This document shows positions 33,308 through 44,544 of a DNA stretch of 64,000 nt, piece after piece. Source of the stretch: Cricetomys ansorgei. Its lineage: Eukaryota; Chordata; Mammalia; Rodentia; Nesomyidae. The stretch is from assembly GCA_026225945.1 (NCBI GenBank), contig JAMJFZ010000597.1:359501-423500 (forward strand). The letters run 5' to 3'. The notes beneath the pieces are model-generated. The model searched no databases. It was not told where the DNA came from and saw only the letters and a list, made by a program, of their open reading frames with translations. The stretch's first letter is position 1; each line of letters opens with the position of its first letter. A program made the translations under genes and the position numbers.

Positions 33308-33516
33308 AAATAAGCTAGAAATGTAGCCCCATTGGTAGAAATGCTTGTCTAACATGCACAAAGCTCTGGGTTCCCTCAGTACCACATAAACCAGGAATAA
33401 TGTGCATACCTACAACCCTAGCACTTGGGAAGTAGAGAGCAGGTAGAAGTCCTAGATCATCTTCAACTATAAAATTAGTTTAAAGCAAGCCTGGGCTATA
33501 TGAGACCTAGTCAAAA
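33308..33516 (+). repeat. B4 SINE (ID plus B1)
   Basis: An ID head ('aaatgtagccccattggtag', 'gcacaaagctctgggttccc') is followed directly by a B1-like half ('acaaccctagcacttgggaa', 'gcctgggctatatgagacct'). Its tail is the purine tract that follows. Confidence 0.75.
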
Positions 33517-33655
33517 AGAAATAAAGGAAGGAAGGAAGGAAGGAAGGAAGGAAGGGAGGGAGGGAGGGAGGGAGGGAGGGAGGGAGGGAGGAAAAGAGAA
33601 AGAAAGAGAGAGAGAAAGAAGAAGAAAGGAAGTAAGGAAAGAAAAGATCAGAAAA
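33517..33655. repeat. Polypurine tract (GGAA)n(GGGA)n(GA)n
   Basis: About 140 nt almost without pyrimidines on the plus strand, moving from GGAA to GGGA and then GA/GAAA units. Confidence 0.95.
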
Positions 33656-33825
33656 CAAGAAAAATAGCATATTTAAATTCAAGAGTGAAATTAAACTAGA
33701 GCTATAAATTCAGAAGTTGCCAGTCCATAAGCAATCAATGAAGGTGTGAATGATATGAAAGAAGCTAAGGGCAAAAGCTTAAGGAACACTAGGATTTAGG
33801 AAAGCAAAGAAAATTCTTTAACAAA

Positions 33826-33930
33826 GAGTTAGCCAGATGTAATAGTGCTTGCCTATAATCCCAGCACTTAAGAAGTTGAGGCAGAAGAGTGCCAGTTTGA
33901 GGCCAGCCTGAGTTATATAACAAGATACTT
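33826..33930 (+). repeat. B1-like SINE
   Basis: 'agatgtaatagtgcttgcct', 'ataatcccagcacttaagaa' and 'gaggccagcctgagttatat'. It ends in a second purine-rich tract. Confidence 0.8.
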
Positions 33931-33937
33931 TCAAAGA

Positions 33938-34050
33938 AACGAAGGAGAAGAAGGAGGGGGAGGAAGAAGAGGAAGAGAAGGAAGAGGAGGAGAAAAGAAT
34001 GGAGGGAGGGAGGGGGGAGGAAGAGAGGGAGAGAGAGAAAAGAAGAAAGA
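33938..34050. repeat. Second polypurine tract
   Basis: GAA, GGA and GAGA units with a long G/A run, about 110 nt. Together with 33517-33655 it makes two purine tracts 280 bp apart. Confidence 0.93.
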
Positions 34051-34054
34051 TAAC

Positions 34055-34195
34055 AATGTCAGGCATGGAAGTGCATGCCTTTAATCCCAGCACACAAGAG
34101 GCAGATGTCTATGAGTTCAAAGCCAGCCTGCTCCACGTACATGGAGCGCTCCAGACCAGCCAGGGGTGCATAGTGAGACACTGTCCCTCAACAAA
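34055..34195 (+). repeat. B1 SINE
   Basis: 'ggcatggaagtgcatgcctt', 'taatcccagcacacaagagg' and 'gttcaaagccagcctgctcc', followed by a (CA)-rich tail. Confidence 0.85.
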
Positions 34196-34479
34196 ACACA
34201 CACAGACACATACACATATACACACACCCAATAAAGACAGTGAAAGTAGTCAGAAATTAAAGGAGAAATCCAAGAAATAATAATCTAGAAACCAAGGTAT
34301 GGATATTTCAAGAGAAAAGTTTTTTTTATATTGAGGTTTTATATATATATAAATCAATCTTAGGAAAGTAGTTAAAGAATGAGAGCTAAAGAGATATAAA
34401 ACGGACTTTAACAGTGACACCAAGAAGGATGAATACAGGGCAAATTGTGTAAAGAAATGGGGAGATGTGAGTCAAGAAT

Positions 34480-34565
34480 TCTTATGGTTCTGAATTGTAC
34501 TCTCAGCACCTGGGAGGTTGAAGCAGGAAGATCACAGTGAGTTCCAGGCCAGCCTGTGTACAGAA
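34480..34565 (+). repeat. B1-like SINE fragment
   Basis: 'tctcagcacctgggaggttg', 'aagcaggaagatcacagtga' and 'gttccaggccagcctgtgta' match the centre of B1. Confidence 0.8.
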
Positions 34566-36319
34566 TAAGAGTTTGTGTGAAGGGGGGTATAGGGGGCTTT
34601 TGTCTTGGTTTGGGTTGGAAAGCCTCAAGGATGTTTGTCAATAGAGAAAATAAGTCTGAAGAAAAGAAAACATTGATTATAATGGATAAATAAGTTAGGA
34701 ATAAATAACAAACAAAAAATAAGGAATAAGATATCTGAGAAAAAAAGGCATATACCACCTCCTTTTTGAGAAGGAAGGAAAACAGTAGTACAGGATGAGT
34801 GCCTTTTCAGGTAAATATAAAAAAAAAAGGCAGAGGAGAGCATCTACTACCCCATGCCCCAGTTTGCCCCCTCACCCAGGAGACTAACAGTAAAGGGGAA
34901 AGGAGCAGTGAGGAGATAGAAAAGCCACAGAATTGATGCTCACTCTTTCATATGCTGCTTCCCTATAAACCATAAACAATCACACACACTAGTAGCTCTG
35001 AACAGTAAAAATGCACTGGAAAAAGTACTTACCCATAGTCCCAAGGATTTGAGGCCCCAAGCAGGCCCAGGCTGAGAAAGGCAAAGCCCACAGTTAAACC
35101 ATAAGAACTCTCCCCTCTTTACTGTTATTAGCCTTTCAATACTATAGTAGCCCCAGTTGGTTTCTTTAATCACTGCCTATACCTTTGTAAATATAGTCCC
35201 ATTATTAATTAAACTCTTGTGAAACCCAGTCTGAGCCATCTGCCACCTGCCACCTGCCAAGGAGCTTGACTGATATAAGAATATTACTGTTTACAGAGTA
35301 CTCTCTACAACATATCTCATTTGAGGACTGAAAACAAATAGAAACCTTATGTTCAGAAAAGAATAACACAAATAGTATGTAAGGCTTGAGCTCTGAAATT
35401 CCTCAAACAGAAGTCTAAATCTCAGTGTACCATCTTCCAGCTAAGTGATCTTAAATAATTCACAAATCTGAGCCTGTTTCCTTTTCAAAAAATTCTTACC
35501 AAAGTAAGAATCCTTTTTAAGAATGAAATGAGATTATAGCACTCTGGGCATAAAGCAAATACTCTGTAAACTGTTTTTTTGCTCTTTTCCTTTCCGATCT
35601 TATTTGATCAGGGTACTCACATCTCTGAGATGAGAGATCTAACCTGTTCTAATGTGTGTCCCTCATATTCATCCCTCAGTGAAGTTCAGCAAAATAATCC
35701 CTTAATGTGTTCAAAACAAAACCCCCTCTAGGTTCTGGAAGACTAACATACTCGTACCTTGCAATATCCTTTGGGTACCTAGCCTTGCTCCCCTACTTAA
35801 CTACCACAAAGCACCTACAGATATATGACTCTCCTCCAGGTCATTTGTCATTACCTTCTGGCCCCTGGAAGAAAAGAACCTCCTGGAACTAGCATCTCAG
35901 GATTCAAAACTGAACACTTATTCTAGGCCCTCTTCTGAAAAAATAGGAAAGGCCATTCCTTGGTATTCCTGCCATCTACTTAACTCCTGGCAAAGTTCAA
36001 AACAAGGCAAAGAGGGCAGAATTGCCATATACTTATGATACCCTTTGTCCCACAGCAAAGTCCAAAGAAAAAGATAGCTTCCTCTCTCTTCCAAGGTGAA
36101 CAGGGAAAAAGCAGTTGGTTTCTCTGATCCACCCATGGCCCGGGTAAGCTATTCTCCACAGGGTTCAAATACAATATAGCTTTACAGGCCCACCTTTACA
36201 GCAAAAAGTGACAACCAACCTCAAAACAGCAGAGACAGGAAGTGGCTCAGCCTCAGTCCTCAGCCTCCCTTAAGAACCTTTGCCCTGGGAGAGGCAAGGA
36301 TAAAGAAGCAGGAAGGAAT

Positions 36320-36321
36320 GA

Positions 36322-36375
<54 letters not shown>
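36320..36375. repeat. (TA)n(CA)n microsatellite
   Basis: TA dinucleotides pass directly into CA dinucleotides. A 12-nt G run lies nearby at 36507-36518. Confidence 0.95.
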
Positions 36376-36377
<2 letters not shown>

Positions 36378-37924
36378 TTTGTCCGACAAAGAAAGACCAA
36401 ATTAACTTACAAGAACAGACCTTTCCTAAGGAAGACTGACTATTGGCATAAGGCTGTTACCAAACACTGAAAGTGGGAAAGACCTGATTAAACCTGCAGA
36501 AATAATGGGGGGGGGGGGACGACTAACAGCCTATCTATCTGGAGCTCACACATACCCTCCCTGCTTTTGCATGTATCAGACAAATGGGCTTCAGGATACA
36601 GCCCACCTCCCCCCCATACCACTCAGCCTCTTACAGGCATCTCTTCACCTGAGTAAATCCTCATAAGGCACAAAGTGATCTTCTAGCACACAGTGATTGC
36701 CTTTACAACAGTAGCTCTTCAATGTCAAACATAGTTATCTCTACCCCTGTTGTTTGAGGGTAACAAAGAGGACGTCAAAAACTGGGTGAAACTGATCCTA
36801 AAGGATAAGAAAAGTTCACTGGGCAGAGAAGAAAAGATGTTCCTAGAAGAGGAAGCAGCTTTTACAAAGATTTCAAGGCTAAAAAAGTAACATGTTTGTT
36901 GGAGAACTGTGAACAATTTATTCAGGCTAGAACACAGAGGAGGGAGTGGCAGCAGATGAGGCTTGGAGAGGTGAGCTGAGGCCGTATTAAAGAATTTGGA
37001 TGTTGTCCTACAAGCTACAAAGAGCCAAAATGTTTAAGTAGTATAGTTCCATGATCACATTTGTATTTTTAGAAAGATCATTCTAGGAATGGGCAAGAAA
37101 AGATCAGCTTTTAAAGCAGTAGAGTTAAAAAAAAAAAAAGAAAGAAAGAAAGAAATTAGATAAGAGCTAAGAGCTGAGGAGAAACCAAACTAAAGTTGTG
37201 ATGGTAAAAATGTGGCAATAGAGATAATGGAGGGGAAAGTATATTACCATCTAGTGACTAACTAAATTTAGGAGGTGAAGGAGCAGAAAGCATAGAAGAT
37301 GACACCGAAGTCATCCACTAGATTGATACAAGGCACAAAAATAGGTCTTCGAGGGCAAAAATGCTAAGTTCTGTTCTAGGCATGTTTAATTCAGATACCT
37401 ATGCAGATGTTTACATAACTGAATATGCATATTTAGGGCAGAGGGAGAGATTAAGACACATACAGAGAAGTAATCACATCATTGTGATGTATTTTTTATA
37501 TTTTCAAATTCTCCCTCTAAACTAAAAGTGTCTTTTCTCTCCCAACCAGAATGAGAACTATGCAACTTCATAGGATCATGACTTATTTCTATTATCATGC
37601 TATAGAACTGTATTCCCAACAAGAATTTGTTGAATGAATAAATGAATGAATTCGTTTTTCTAGCCCTTAGTAAGAGTGCCTGACACATGAAAGACATGGA
37701 ATAAATGATTACGCACACACCACAAAAATGTTCCCATCTACAGCATCCTCATCCTCACCCACATTTCATCCTCAGACCTACCATTCCTCTATACATCAGA
37801 ATTCAAAATCCATTTTAATTAATGTGTTACTGTGGCAACAGAGTTTACTATAGCAAACAAAAACCTCCCCAAATTCTGTGCCTTCTTCAGTACAACCAGA
37901 ATTTTGACAGATTCTAAGAATGTT

Positions 37925-38095
37925 TTAACACACCAACCATGATAGTGCACACCTTTTATGCAGCACTTGGAAGGCAGATGCAAGTAGGTCTGTTTCGGGT
38001 CAGTCAAGGCTATGTGGTGAGACCCTGTCTCAAAAAAACAAGAAAAAAAAAAAAAAAAGAAAGAAAAGAGGAGGAGGAGAAAAGAAAGAAAAGGA
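37925..38095 (+). repeat. B1 SINE with long A-rich tail
   Basis: 'accatgatagtgcacacctt', 'gcagcacttggaaggcagat' and 'ggtgagaccctgtctcaaaa', followed by an A, GAAA and GAGG tail to about 38095. Confidence 0.82.
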
Positions 38096-38394
38096 ATTCT
38101 CTAACATGTGATTAATATCATTATCATGAATTTGTACCAGTGACTATACATGCCTATTCCATGTCACTGATACAATATTAAACACAGCCCTCAACCCTAT
38201 GATACTCTGAGCCCCCTTAATTTCTTTTGCAAGTAGAACAATTACAAATCATAAAGAAATACTTCTTGCCAGTATGAGGTCCTGTATTTCATCACAACTT
38301 CTTTTAAACATAATGTCCCTTTTTGCCCAATTCACCTTTACTTTACATTACAAATCTTCCTTCCTCAAGTTACTAGCACTATGAAAATGCAAAA

Positions 38395-38510
38395 TTTTGA
38401 GTCTTTTTTGCCACTGTATAGCTATGTGACCTCTAGCAGCTTCTGAATCTGATTCATCTCTAAAATAAAATTCCGTCATTTGCCTACTTTGCAAGGTATC
38501 AACATAATTT
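38395..38510 (+). repeat. MIR SINE relic
   Basis: 'actgtatagctatgtgacct' and 'tagcagcttctgaatctgat' then 'catctctaaaataaaattcc' follow the MIR core (gctgtgtgaccttgggcaag...tctgtaaaatggg). Confidence 0.65.
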
Positions 38511-38844
38511 CAACAAATTTTGAGGTTGTTATGTAAAGCATGAAATTCTGATGAATTGTTATTAAATATGAAAGCACAAATGCTATTCAGGAACTGAAGT
38601 TACATAAAATCACTATATAAATACATTCTTCAACCTAAAACACAACACACACCTCACCATTCTAAATGTCAGGATTTCAAGAACCAGTAGAAATATTTTT
38701 TAATTAAAAATAGGGTGGTCACTTTTTAATTTTCATGACTTGCTTTACCTTACCATCTACTTTGCCATTATTTATTTCTTCAGTGAAGAAACAAACAGCA
38801 TCTTAACACCAAAAGAGTATGAACAATAATTTTGGAATAAATTA

Positions 38845-38935
38845 ACGTTTTTTCTGCAGTGTTGGGGATCAAACTCCCAGCCTTGAATATGGCAGGACAC
38901 TCTTCCACTGAGCAACATCCCTGGGCTAAAACTTT
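38845..38935 (-). repeat. ID-like SINE, reverse orientation
   Basis: 'tgttggggatcaaactccca', 'gacactcttccactgagcaa' and 'catccctgggc' are the reverse complement of an ID head and body. Confidence 0.75.
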
Positions 38936-40479
38936 TATCTTTAGTTCTTTCTTCCTATGAAAACTACCATGGACTGGATCTGTGGCTCTATCTTTAGGGA
39001 CCACTACTGTGCAGCATCACACAAAGTTCTGATTACCTGGGCAGGTTGCCAAAGGTTTTATCAATATAAAGACCACCTCTTTGGCCTCCAGAAAGAAATG
39101 AAAATATGTTACAGACCTCTTTGGCCTCCACAGAGAAGACAATATAGCACAGGATAAAATAACTAGCTCTAAAGCTGAGATTCTGGAACAGAATGTGGGC
39201 TGAGGCTGCTTCTCAAGGGATGGTCTTCATAGAAAAGACCTAAATGTTGCTATGGTTAAGTAGGCTCAAAATGTCTCAGCTACAGAGCAGACTGTCAATA
39301 GAGAAGATCCAGTGATAGGAAAATGGCCATATCACTGAGTGAGTCCAACATTCCAAAATTCATGTCTGTGTGGGTTGGTAAGGAGATGGGCTTATAAAAT
39401 ACAAATAAAATGAACTTAATTACAGGGTAGAGAGGGAGAGATGAACTGTAAAACAATAGAGAAAACTTCTTCAGGGTGGTAAAAGTGTTTGACATCTTGG
39501 TTTCACAAGTGTACACGTATGTTCAAACATGTAAATTTAAAGTATGAGCAGTTTACCGTATAAAAATTTACCTCCACAAAGCAATAGTTTTTGGTTTGTT
39601 TTGTTTGGACTTTTTAAACTCCTAAGGAGAGCAAACCTAAATGCAGGACTGCATGTGACAAGCCATGTGACTTCCTTGAAAGTAGAACTAGCAACTGATA
39701 GTCCAATACAGACGAGAACCCCAGGTAAGGAGAAATGGAGTCAGGGTGTCCAGAAGCAGGCAGAAAGAAATGTAAGTAGTTCTGTCTCTCCACCTCTCCC
39801 AGAAAACTTCACGGTGGTCTCATCTTAAAGCCTACCTTACAAAAGCGGAACCTGAGGAAACTGTGGTTCAGTTATTACTCTGTGGATGACTAAACCTCAA
39901 ACATTTCCATTATCATCGGTATTTCTGCTCATGACGCCAGTTTTTTGGTGTTTTTTTTTTTTTTTGGTTGTTGTTTTTGGGGATTTTTCCAATTTTTTGC
40001 CCTTTTTTCTCTCTAAAATATCTCTCTAAAATGGGTGCAGTGCAGCCAAGTGCGCAACACTTGCACCTGTACTGTCCTTTCTTGCTCTAAAACTATTTCT
40101 CTCCCTGGACAGGACAGGACATCCGAGGAGGCCCAACAACCAACCTCATCCAAGTCTCACAACCCTCAGCAGCTCTTTCCTCCTTGGCCCTGCCTTCAAC
40201 TCCATCAAGGCACAGCCATCCCCTACAGGTTCCCGCCTTGGCCTTTAACGCTCCTCATCCTCGCACAGGCCTTACCCCCTCAACTCCTGTCCCAGGACGT
40301 CCCTCACCTTTCCAAGCTCAGCGGACCCACACCCACTGCAAACGGTGTTCATGAGTTCCTTCAACTTGGCCCTTCAGAAAGCCTCCCAGCATCTCCTAGC
40401 TCGCCTCTTCCTGGTCCACAGCATCCTAGCTGTCCCCCTGCTCCGCTACCTCAGACGCTCGCAAGCCCCTCACCACCTG

Positions 40480-41210
40480 CCAACCCCTCACCCTGTCCCC
40501 TCACGCTAGCAATTCTCAAATCCCATGCCGTCATCCCGAATCCCCTCGGCACCTTGCGCCTCAGCGCGCGCCGCACCCCACGCGTCCGCTTTCGCTTGCA
40601 CCACGCCGCCGTGCCCGGGCCTGTCGGCGGCCAGGCTAGGTGAGTTCAGGCCGCCGCCATCGTTCCTCAGGCGCACCAGCCGCGCCCCGCCCCGCGCCAC
40701 ACGCAGCTCGCGCCCCCGCGCACCTCACGCAACCGCCCAGCGACGCACGACTGGGCATCAGCGTGCCAGCTCATTGGTCCAGCCCGGCCCCAGCCGGAGC
40801 GTCGACGCTCGTTTCCTGGCAACGGCCGAGCGCAGGGGCGGGGTCGCCTCCCGCATTCCAAGGAAGGAGCGCCGCCACTCCCCCAGGCCCCGCCCCTCCG
40901 CTCCGCCCTTTTGAGGATTTCGGCATTTCATAGGGGCCGACCTAGGAAGAGGCGGAGGCTTGCTGGCAGGGGCGGGGCCTGAGGAGAAAAATTCGAACTC
41001 GAGGGCAGAAGGCTGCTTCTAGGGTGGGACAAACCTCTGAGGCCGGGAAAGACCTGAAGGTCCTGGCCTTGAAAGACGCCGGACTGGAGGGCAAGGGCGA
41101 GGGGGGCGGGGCCAGAGGACCTGGGCGGTGCTTACGGCGTCGGGTGGGCGGGGCTGTCCCTGAAGGATAGGCCAAGGGCCAGTCTGTGGGCAGGGCCTGT
41201 GGAAAAGCGA
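40480..41210 (-). promoter_or_regulatory. Fhip1b: CpG island, probable FHIP1B promoter
   Basis: The only strongly G+C-rich, CpG-dense stretch in the window. It holds several GC boxes of the GGGGCGGGGC type (near 40838, 40970, 41103 and 41144) plus ccccgcccc near 40890. An inverted CCAAT box is at 40773-40777, and a sequence like an RFX X-box (gtttcctggcaac) is at 40811-40823. The text gccgccatcgtt near 40653 resembles a YY1 site. No TATA box is seen. Its place upstream of the minus-strand gene suggests the FHIP1B transcription start, but I cannot define the non-coding first exon. The binding sites are read from sequence only. Confidence 0.75.
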
Positions 41211-41834
41211 CCCTAGACCCAGCTGGCTGCCACTAAGTTTATTTTCGCCAGACTTGTGCACGCAGCTTGGATTCTATCTTCCTACCCGCGTGGACCTCCT
41301 CTTCCTGGTTCTCCCAAAGCTTCCGTGACCTGTAGAACACGGAATAACAAGGAACATGTCCTTACATGACAGCCTGGATTCCTGATCCATTAGAACAGTT
41401 ACAACGTAGTATTGGGACTGTAAAAGGAGAAGCATCTAGAAGTAGCACTTAGCATGATTTCTGTGCGTAAAGGATGAAAAAGAGCTGAGAGATGGCTTCC
41501 AGGAGGAGATGCTGGCTGAAACACTGAGAAAAATAGAGAAATGGCAGTTTCTGATAAAATCTGTAGTTGAAAGTATTATCAGTGTTACCTGATTGTGATC
41601 ATTGTTCTTTGGTTACATAAGATGATAGATAGATGACGGGCGAACATGGGTAAGAAGTTTACAACTGTATGTGTTATTTTTGCGACTTTTCTGTAAGCCT
41701 AAAACTGGTTCAAAGTAAAAAGTATTCATGAGTGCTGAGATGTACAAGTTCAATTTATGAAAATTTATCAAACTAAATATTTCTTTATTGTTGTTGTTAC
41801 GGTGGTAGTGATAGCTACTACGCTGGATGTGTTA

Positions 41835-42140
41835 GCCAGCTGTCCATAGCTGTGACAAAATACTTGACGTTAATAACTTAAAAGGAAAAAATGTTTATCT
41901 TGGCTCAGAGTTTTCGGCCCACAAAGTGTGTGGCAGAAGAGGCTGCATATACCTCACAGCACCATGGAAGTAAAGTAGGAAAATGTCGGAGTCCCAAGAT
42001 CACCTTCAAGGACCTACCCCAGTGGCATGCTTCCTGGCCCCTTTCCTAAAGGTTCAACCATCCTCCAATAATGCTATTAGCTATTGACCAAGAGTTCAAC
42101 ACATAACCTGTAGGAAACATTTAAGGCCAAAACCATAATG
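41835..42140 (+). repeat. Rodent MaLR-type LTR (MT/ORR1-like)
   Basis: 'catagctgtgacaaaatact', 'ttaaaaggaaaaaatgttta', 'tcttggctcagagttt' and a 3' part ending 'aggccaaaaccata' run in the order of the mammalian-wide LTR retrotransposon class common in rodents. The subfamily is uncertain. It is non-coding. Confidence 0.7.
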
Positions 42141-42650
42141 CTAAGTAACAAACCACTCCAAATTAGTGGCATAAAACAGAAGGCCTGTTATTAGGCTTCC
42201 AGATTCTGGGAATCCAATAAGATGCAATAGGAATAGCTTATTTCTGCCCTCTGATATCTGGAGCTTCATCTAGGAAGTTCAAATGTGGGAGTGACTTGAG
42301 CCTAATCACTAGAATTATCTAGAGCAGTGGTTCTCAACTTCCCTAATGCTGCAGTCCTTTAGTACAATTCCTCATGTGTGGTGATCCCCAACCATGAAAT
42401 TACTACTTCATAACTGTAGTTTTGCCACTGTTATGAATCATAATCTAAATATCTGATATGCAGATGGTCATAGGTGGCCCTTGTGAAAGGGCCATTCAAC
42501 CCCAAAGGAGTTGACCCACAGGTTGAGAACTGTTAATCTAAAGGCTCTGTCTGTCATGTGTGCAATGGCTGAACTGGGACAATTGAAAAGCTGATCTCAG
42601 CTGAGACTTCCAGAGTTCCTCACAACGTGGTGACCGATATCTAAGAGAGC
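42137..42650 (+). repeat. Old MLT1-like LTR interrupted by URR1
   Basis: The left part, 'caaaccactccaaattagtg' then 'gcataaaacagaaggcctgt', and the right part, 'caatggctgaactgggacaa', look like two halves of one old MLT1-type LTR. The URR1 element at 42325-42535 with its target duplication sits between them. Confidence 0.55.
42325..42535 (-). mobile_element. URR1-like hAT-Charlie nonautonomous DNA element
   Basis: Starts 'cagtggttctcaac', identical to the family terminal repeat, and ends 'ggttgagaactgtta'. Flanking 8-bp repeats atctagag (42317-42324) and atctaaag (42536-42543) differ by one base. The interior reads as the reverse complement of the copy at 4661 ('tacttcataactgtagtttt'). Confidence 0.9.
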
Positions 42651-42956
42651 AAGGATCCTGAGAAGGAGTGATCACACAATACCCATTCCGAGTAACGCAG
42701 AAAGCAGCAACAGGGCCTTTGATGGTCCAGCCTCAAATGCCGCACAGCCTCACTCTCACTACCTACATTCTATCAGCTGAAAGTCACAAATGACAAACAT
42801 GGAAGCATTTGTGGTCTTTCTTGTAAACTATCAGGTTACATAATAGTAAATATTAGTCCCAGGTTTCGGACTGAAAGGACAGAAATGGGTGTTGTAAGAA
42901 AAGAGAGTAGGTCGAGGAAGATAAAAGCACAGGTGCAGTAGGTTGAAGGTGGCTGT

Positions 42957-43352
42957 GGTGGTTTGAATAAGAATGGCCTCCATAGGCTCTTTATTTGAAT
43001 GCTTAGTCACCAGGGAATGGAACTCTTTGAAAGGATTAGAAGGGTTAGAAGGCGTGGCCTTGTTGGAAGAAGTGTGTCACTAGGGATGGGCTTCAAGGTT
43101 TCAAAAGCCCATGTCAGGCCCAGGTGCTCCTTCTCTTCCTGTCTCTCCCTCTCCCCGACCCCATCTGTGCCTGCTGATCAGGAAGAAGTAGCTCTCAACT
43201 ACTCCAGCAACAGGCCTGCCATTCCTACCACCATGATGATAATGGACCAAGCCTCTGAAACTGTAAGCAAGCCCCAGTTAAATGCTTTCCTTTATAAGAG
43301 TTGTCATGGTTCATGACGTCTCGTCACAGCAATAGAACAGTGACTAAGACAG
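42957..43352 (-). repeat. Rodent MaLR-type LTR, reverse orientation
   Basis: 'gtggtttgaataagaatggc', 'cttgttggaagaagtgtgtc', 'ctctgaaactgtaagcaagc' and the end 'aatagaacagtgactaagac' match a very common rodent LTR read backwards. A 105-residue open frame over it is not a gene. Confidence 0.78.
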
Positions 43353-43849
43353 CGTGACTCTGGGATGTCAAAGTGGGATCTAAAATGCAATTAGTCGTGT
43401 GAGTGACTGAAGCTCAGAGTTCATGAGAGTTACTAGATGGCAAAGCGATCCTGTTGGTGACCAAGATCATCCAGAGATTGTGGGATCTGGGAAGAGCGCT
43501 ACATAACAGTTCTAGGAAACTAGAAGGAATGGGCAAAGAAGCTTATGAAAAGAGTCTAAGAAATAAGCAGAAAACAAGAAATGGTGGCTTACAAAAGCTA
43601 TGGATAAAAAAAAGCACCTCGAAATATAGCTTGGGAATATAGATATTTTTTTCAAGAAACTCCAAAAATAAAAATCTGGCACTACCCCATAATTTTGCAA
43701 AACAGTTCATGGGTTCCTCATTGTCTCTGAAAAAAAATCAAAATTTACTTTATGGCTGATAAAAACTCTTCTAATCTGGCCTCTCCCCATCATTCAGCCT
43801 CATTCTCACCACTACCTCCCATTTCTGCCCCCCCTTTTTGTGATGGATG

Positions 43850-44100
43850 GGGTCAGCAAGATGGCTCAGCAGATAAAAGGCCTTGCTGCACAAGCCTTAC
43901 CACTGGAGTTCGATTTCGGGATGTGCTGACTCCAGAAGTTGTACTGTGACCTCCATAGACACCATAGCACAAGCATGCCTTCCCCCCTCTCTCTTACACA
44001 CACACACTCACTCACTCACACACACATACACACATATGGATGCCATATACCTCACAAACTAATAATAGTAATGATAATGATAATAATAAACAAACATTTT
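43850..44100 (+). repeat. B2-family SINE with (CA)n tail
   Basis: 'gtcagcaagatggctcagca', 'gataaaaggccttgctgcac', 'gtgacctccatagacaccat', then (CA)-rich and (AAT)-rich tails at 43998-44095. Confidence 0.78.
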
Positions 44101-44149
44101 AAATATTTTTAAACTGTTGAAATTCTCCCAGTCACCACAATTTTTCATG

Positions 44150-44544
44150 CCTCTATGCCACTGACTATTTTGAACATCCTGCCTCGGTGTTGTCCACTCT
44201 CCCGACTCTATTCTTAACTCCTAGAGAGCACAGCTCAGTTGAGACTTTTCCTACTGAGAGGCCCAGCACCCCTCTTCTGTTTAACGTCAAGTACTGGCTT
44301 TCCCAGAAACCCTTGATTCCTCTTAACATTTAGTGAGCCAATCCAGTGCCTGGGTTCTAACCAATCAGAGAGATCCCCTGCTTCCTTTAAAAACCCACTT
44401 GTGAGCTTTCTAGGTCGTCCACCATCTTGCATGGTGCCAGACCCCAGCAAGCTGGTTTGCTCTGCAGAATAAAAGTCCCCTTGCTTTTTGCATATGATTT
44501 CAGACTCCTGGTGTTTTGGGGGACCTTGTGATCTGGGTATAACA
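44150..44544 (+). repeat. Possible solo LTR of an endogenous retrovirus
   Basis: The stretch has an LTR-like order: 'ccaatcagagagatcc' (CCAAT) near 44360, 'tttaaaaaccc' as a weak TATA-like box near 44387, 'gcagaataaaagt' with AATAAA near 44467, and a 3' end in 'tataaca'. No retroviral reading frame is next to it. The 5' limit is not clear and no target duplication was found, so this remains tentative. Confidence 0.5.

Larger units (their letters stand above)
29861..40480 (-). other. Large 5' intron of FHIP1B (inferred)
   Basis: Between the first coding exon and the CpG island I see no protein-coding gene. The stretch is dense with B1, B4 and ID SINEs, MIR and L2 relics, and microsatellites, several listed separately. 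That it is FHIP1B intron is inference from the position of the CpG island. Confidence 0.6.

Noticed and set aside
40035..40643. Plus-strand 202-residue open frame entering the CpG island
   Set aside because: Low-complexity Pro/Ser/Leu composition and high G+C make long open frames by chance. No family resemblance. Only the splice-donor match is kept, as a possible non-coding transcript.
43998..44040. Spaced short repeats that might suggest a CRISPR array or tandem gene repeat
   Set aside because: Simple (CA)n and (CTCA)n microsatellite at a SINE tail. No CRISPR arrays are expected or seen in this nuclear DNA.
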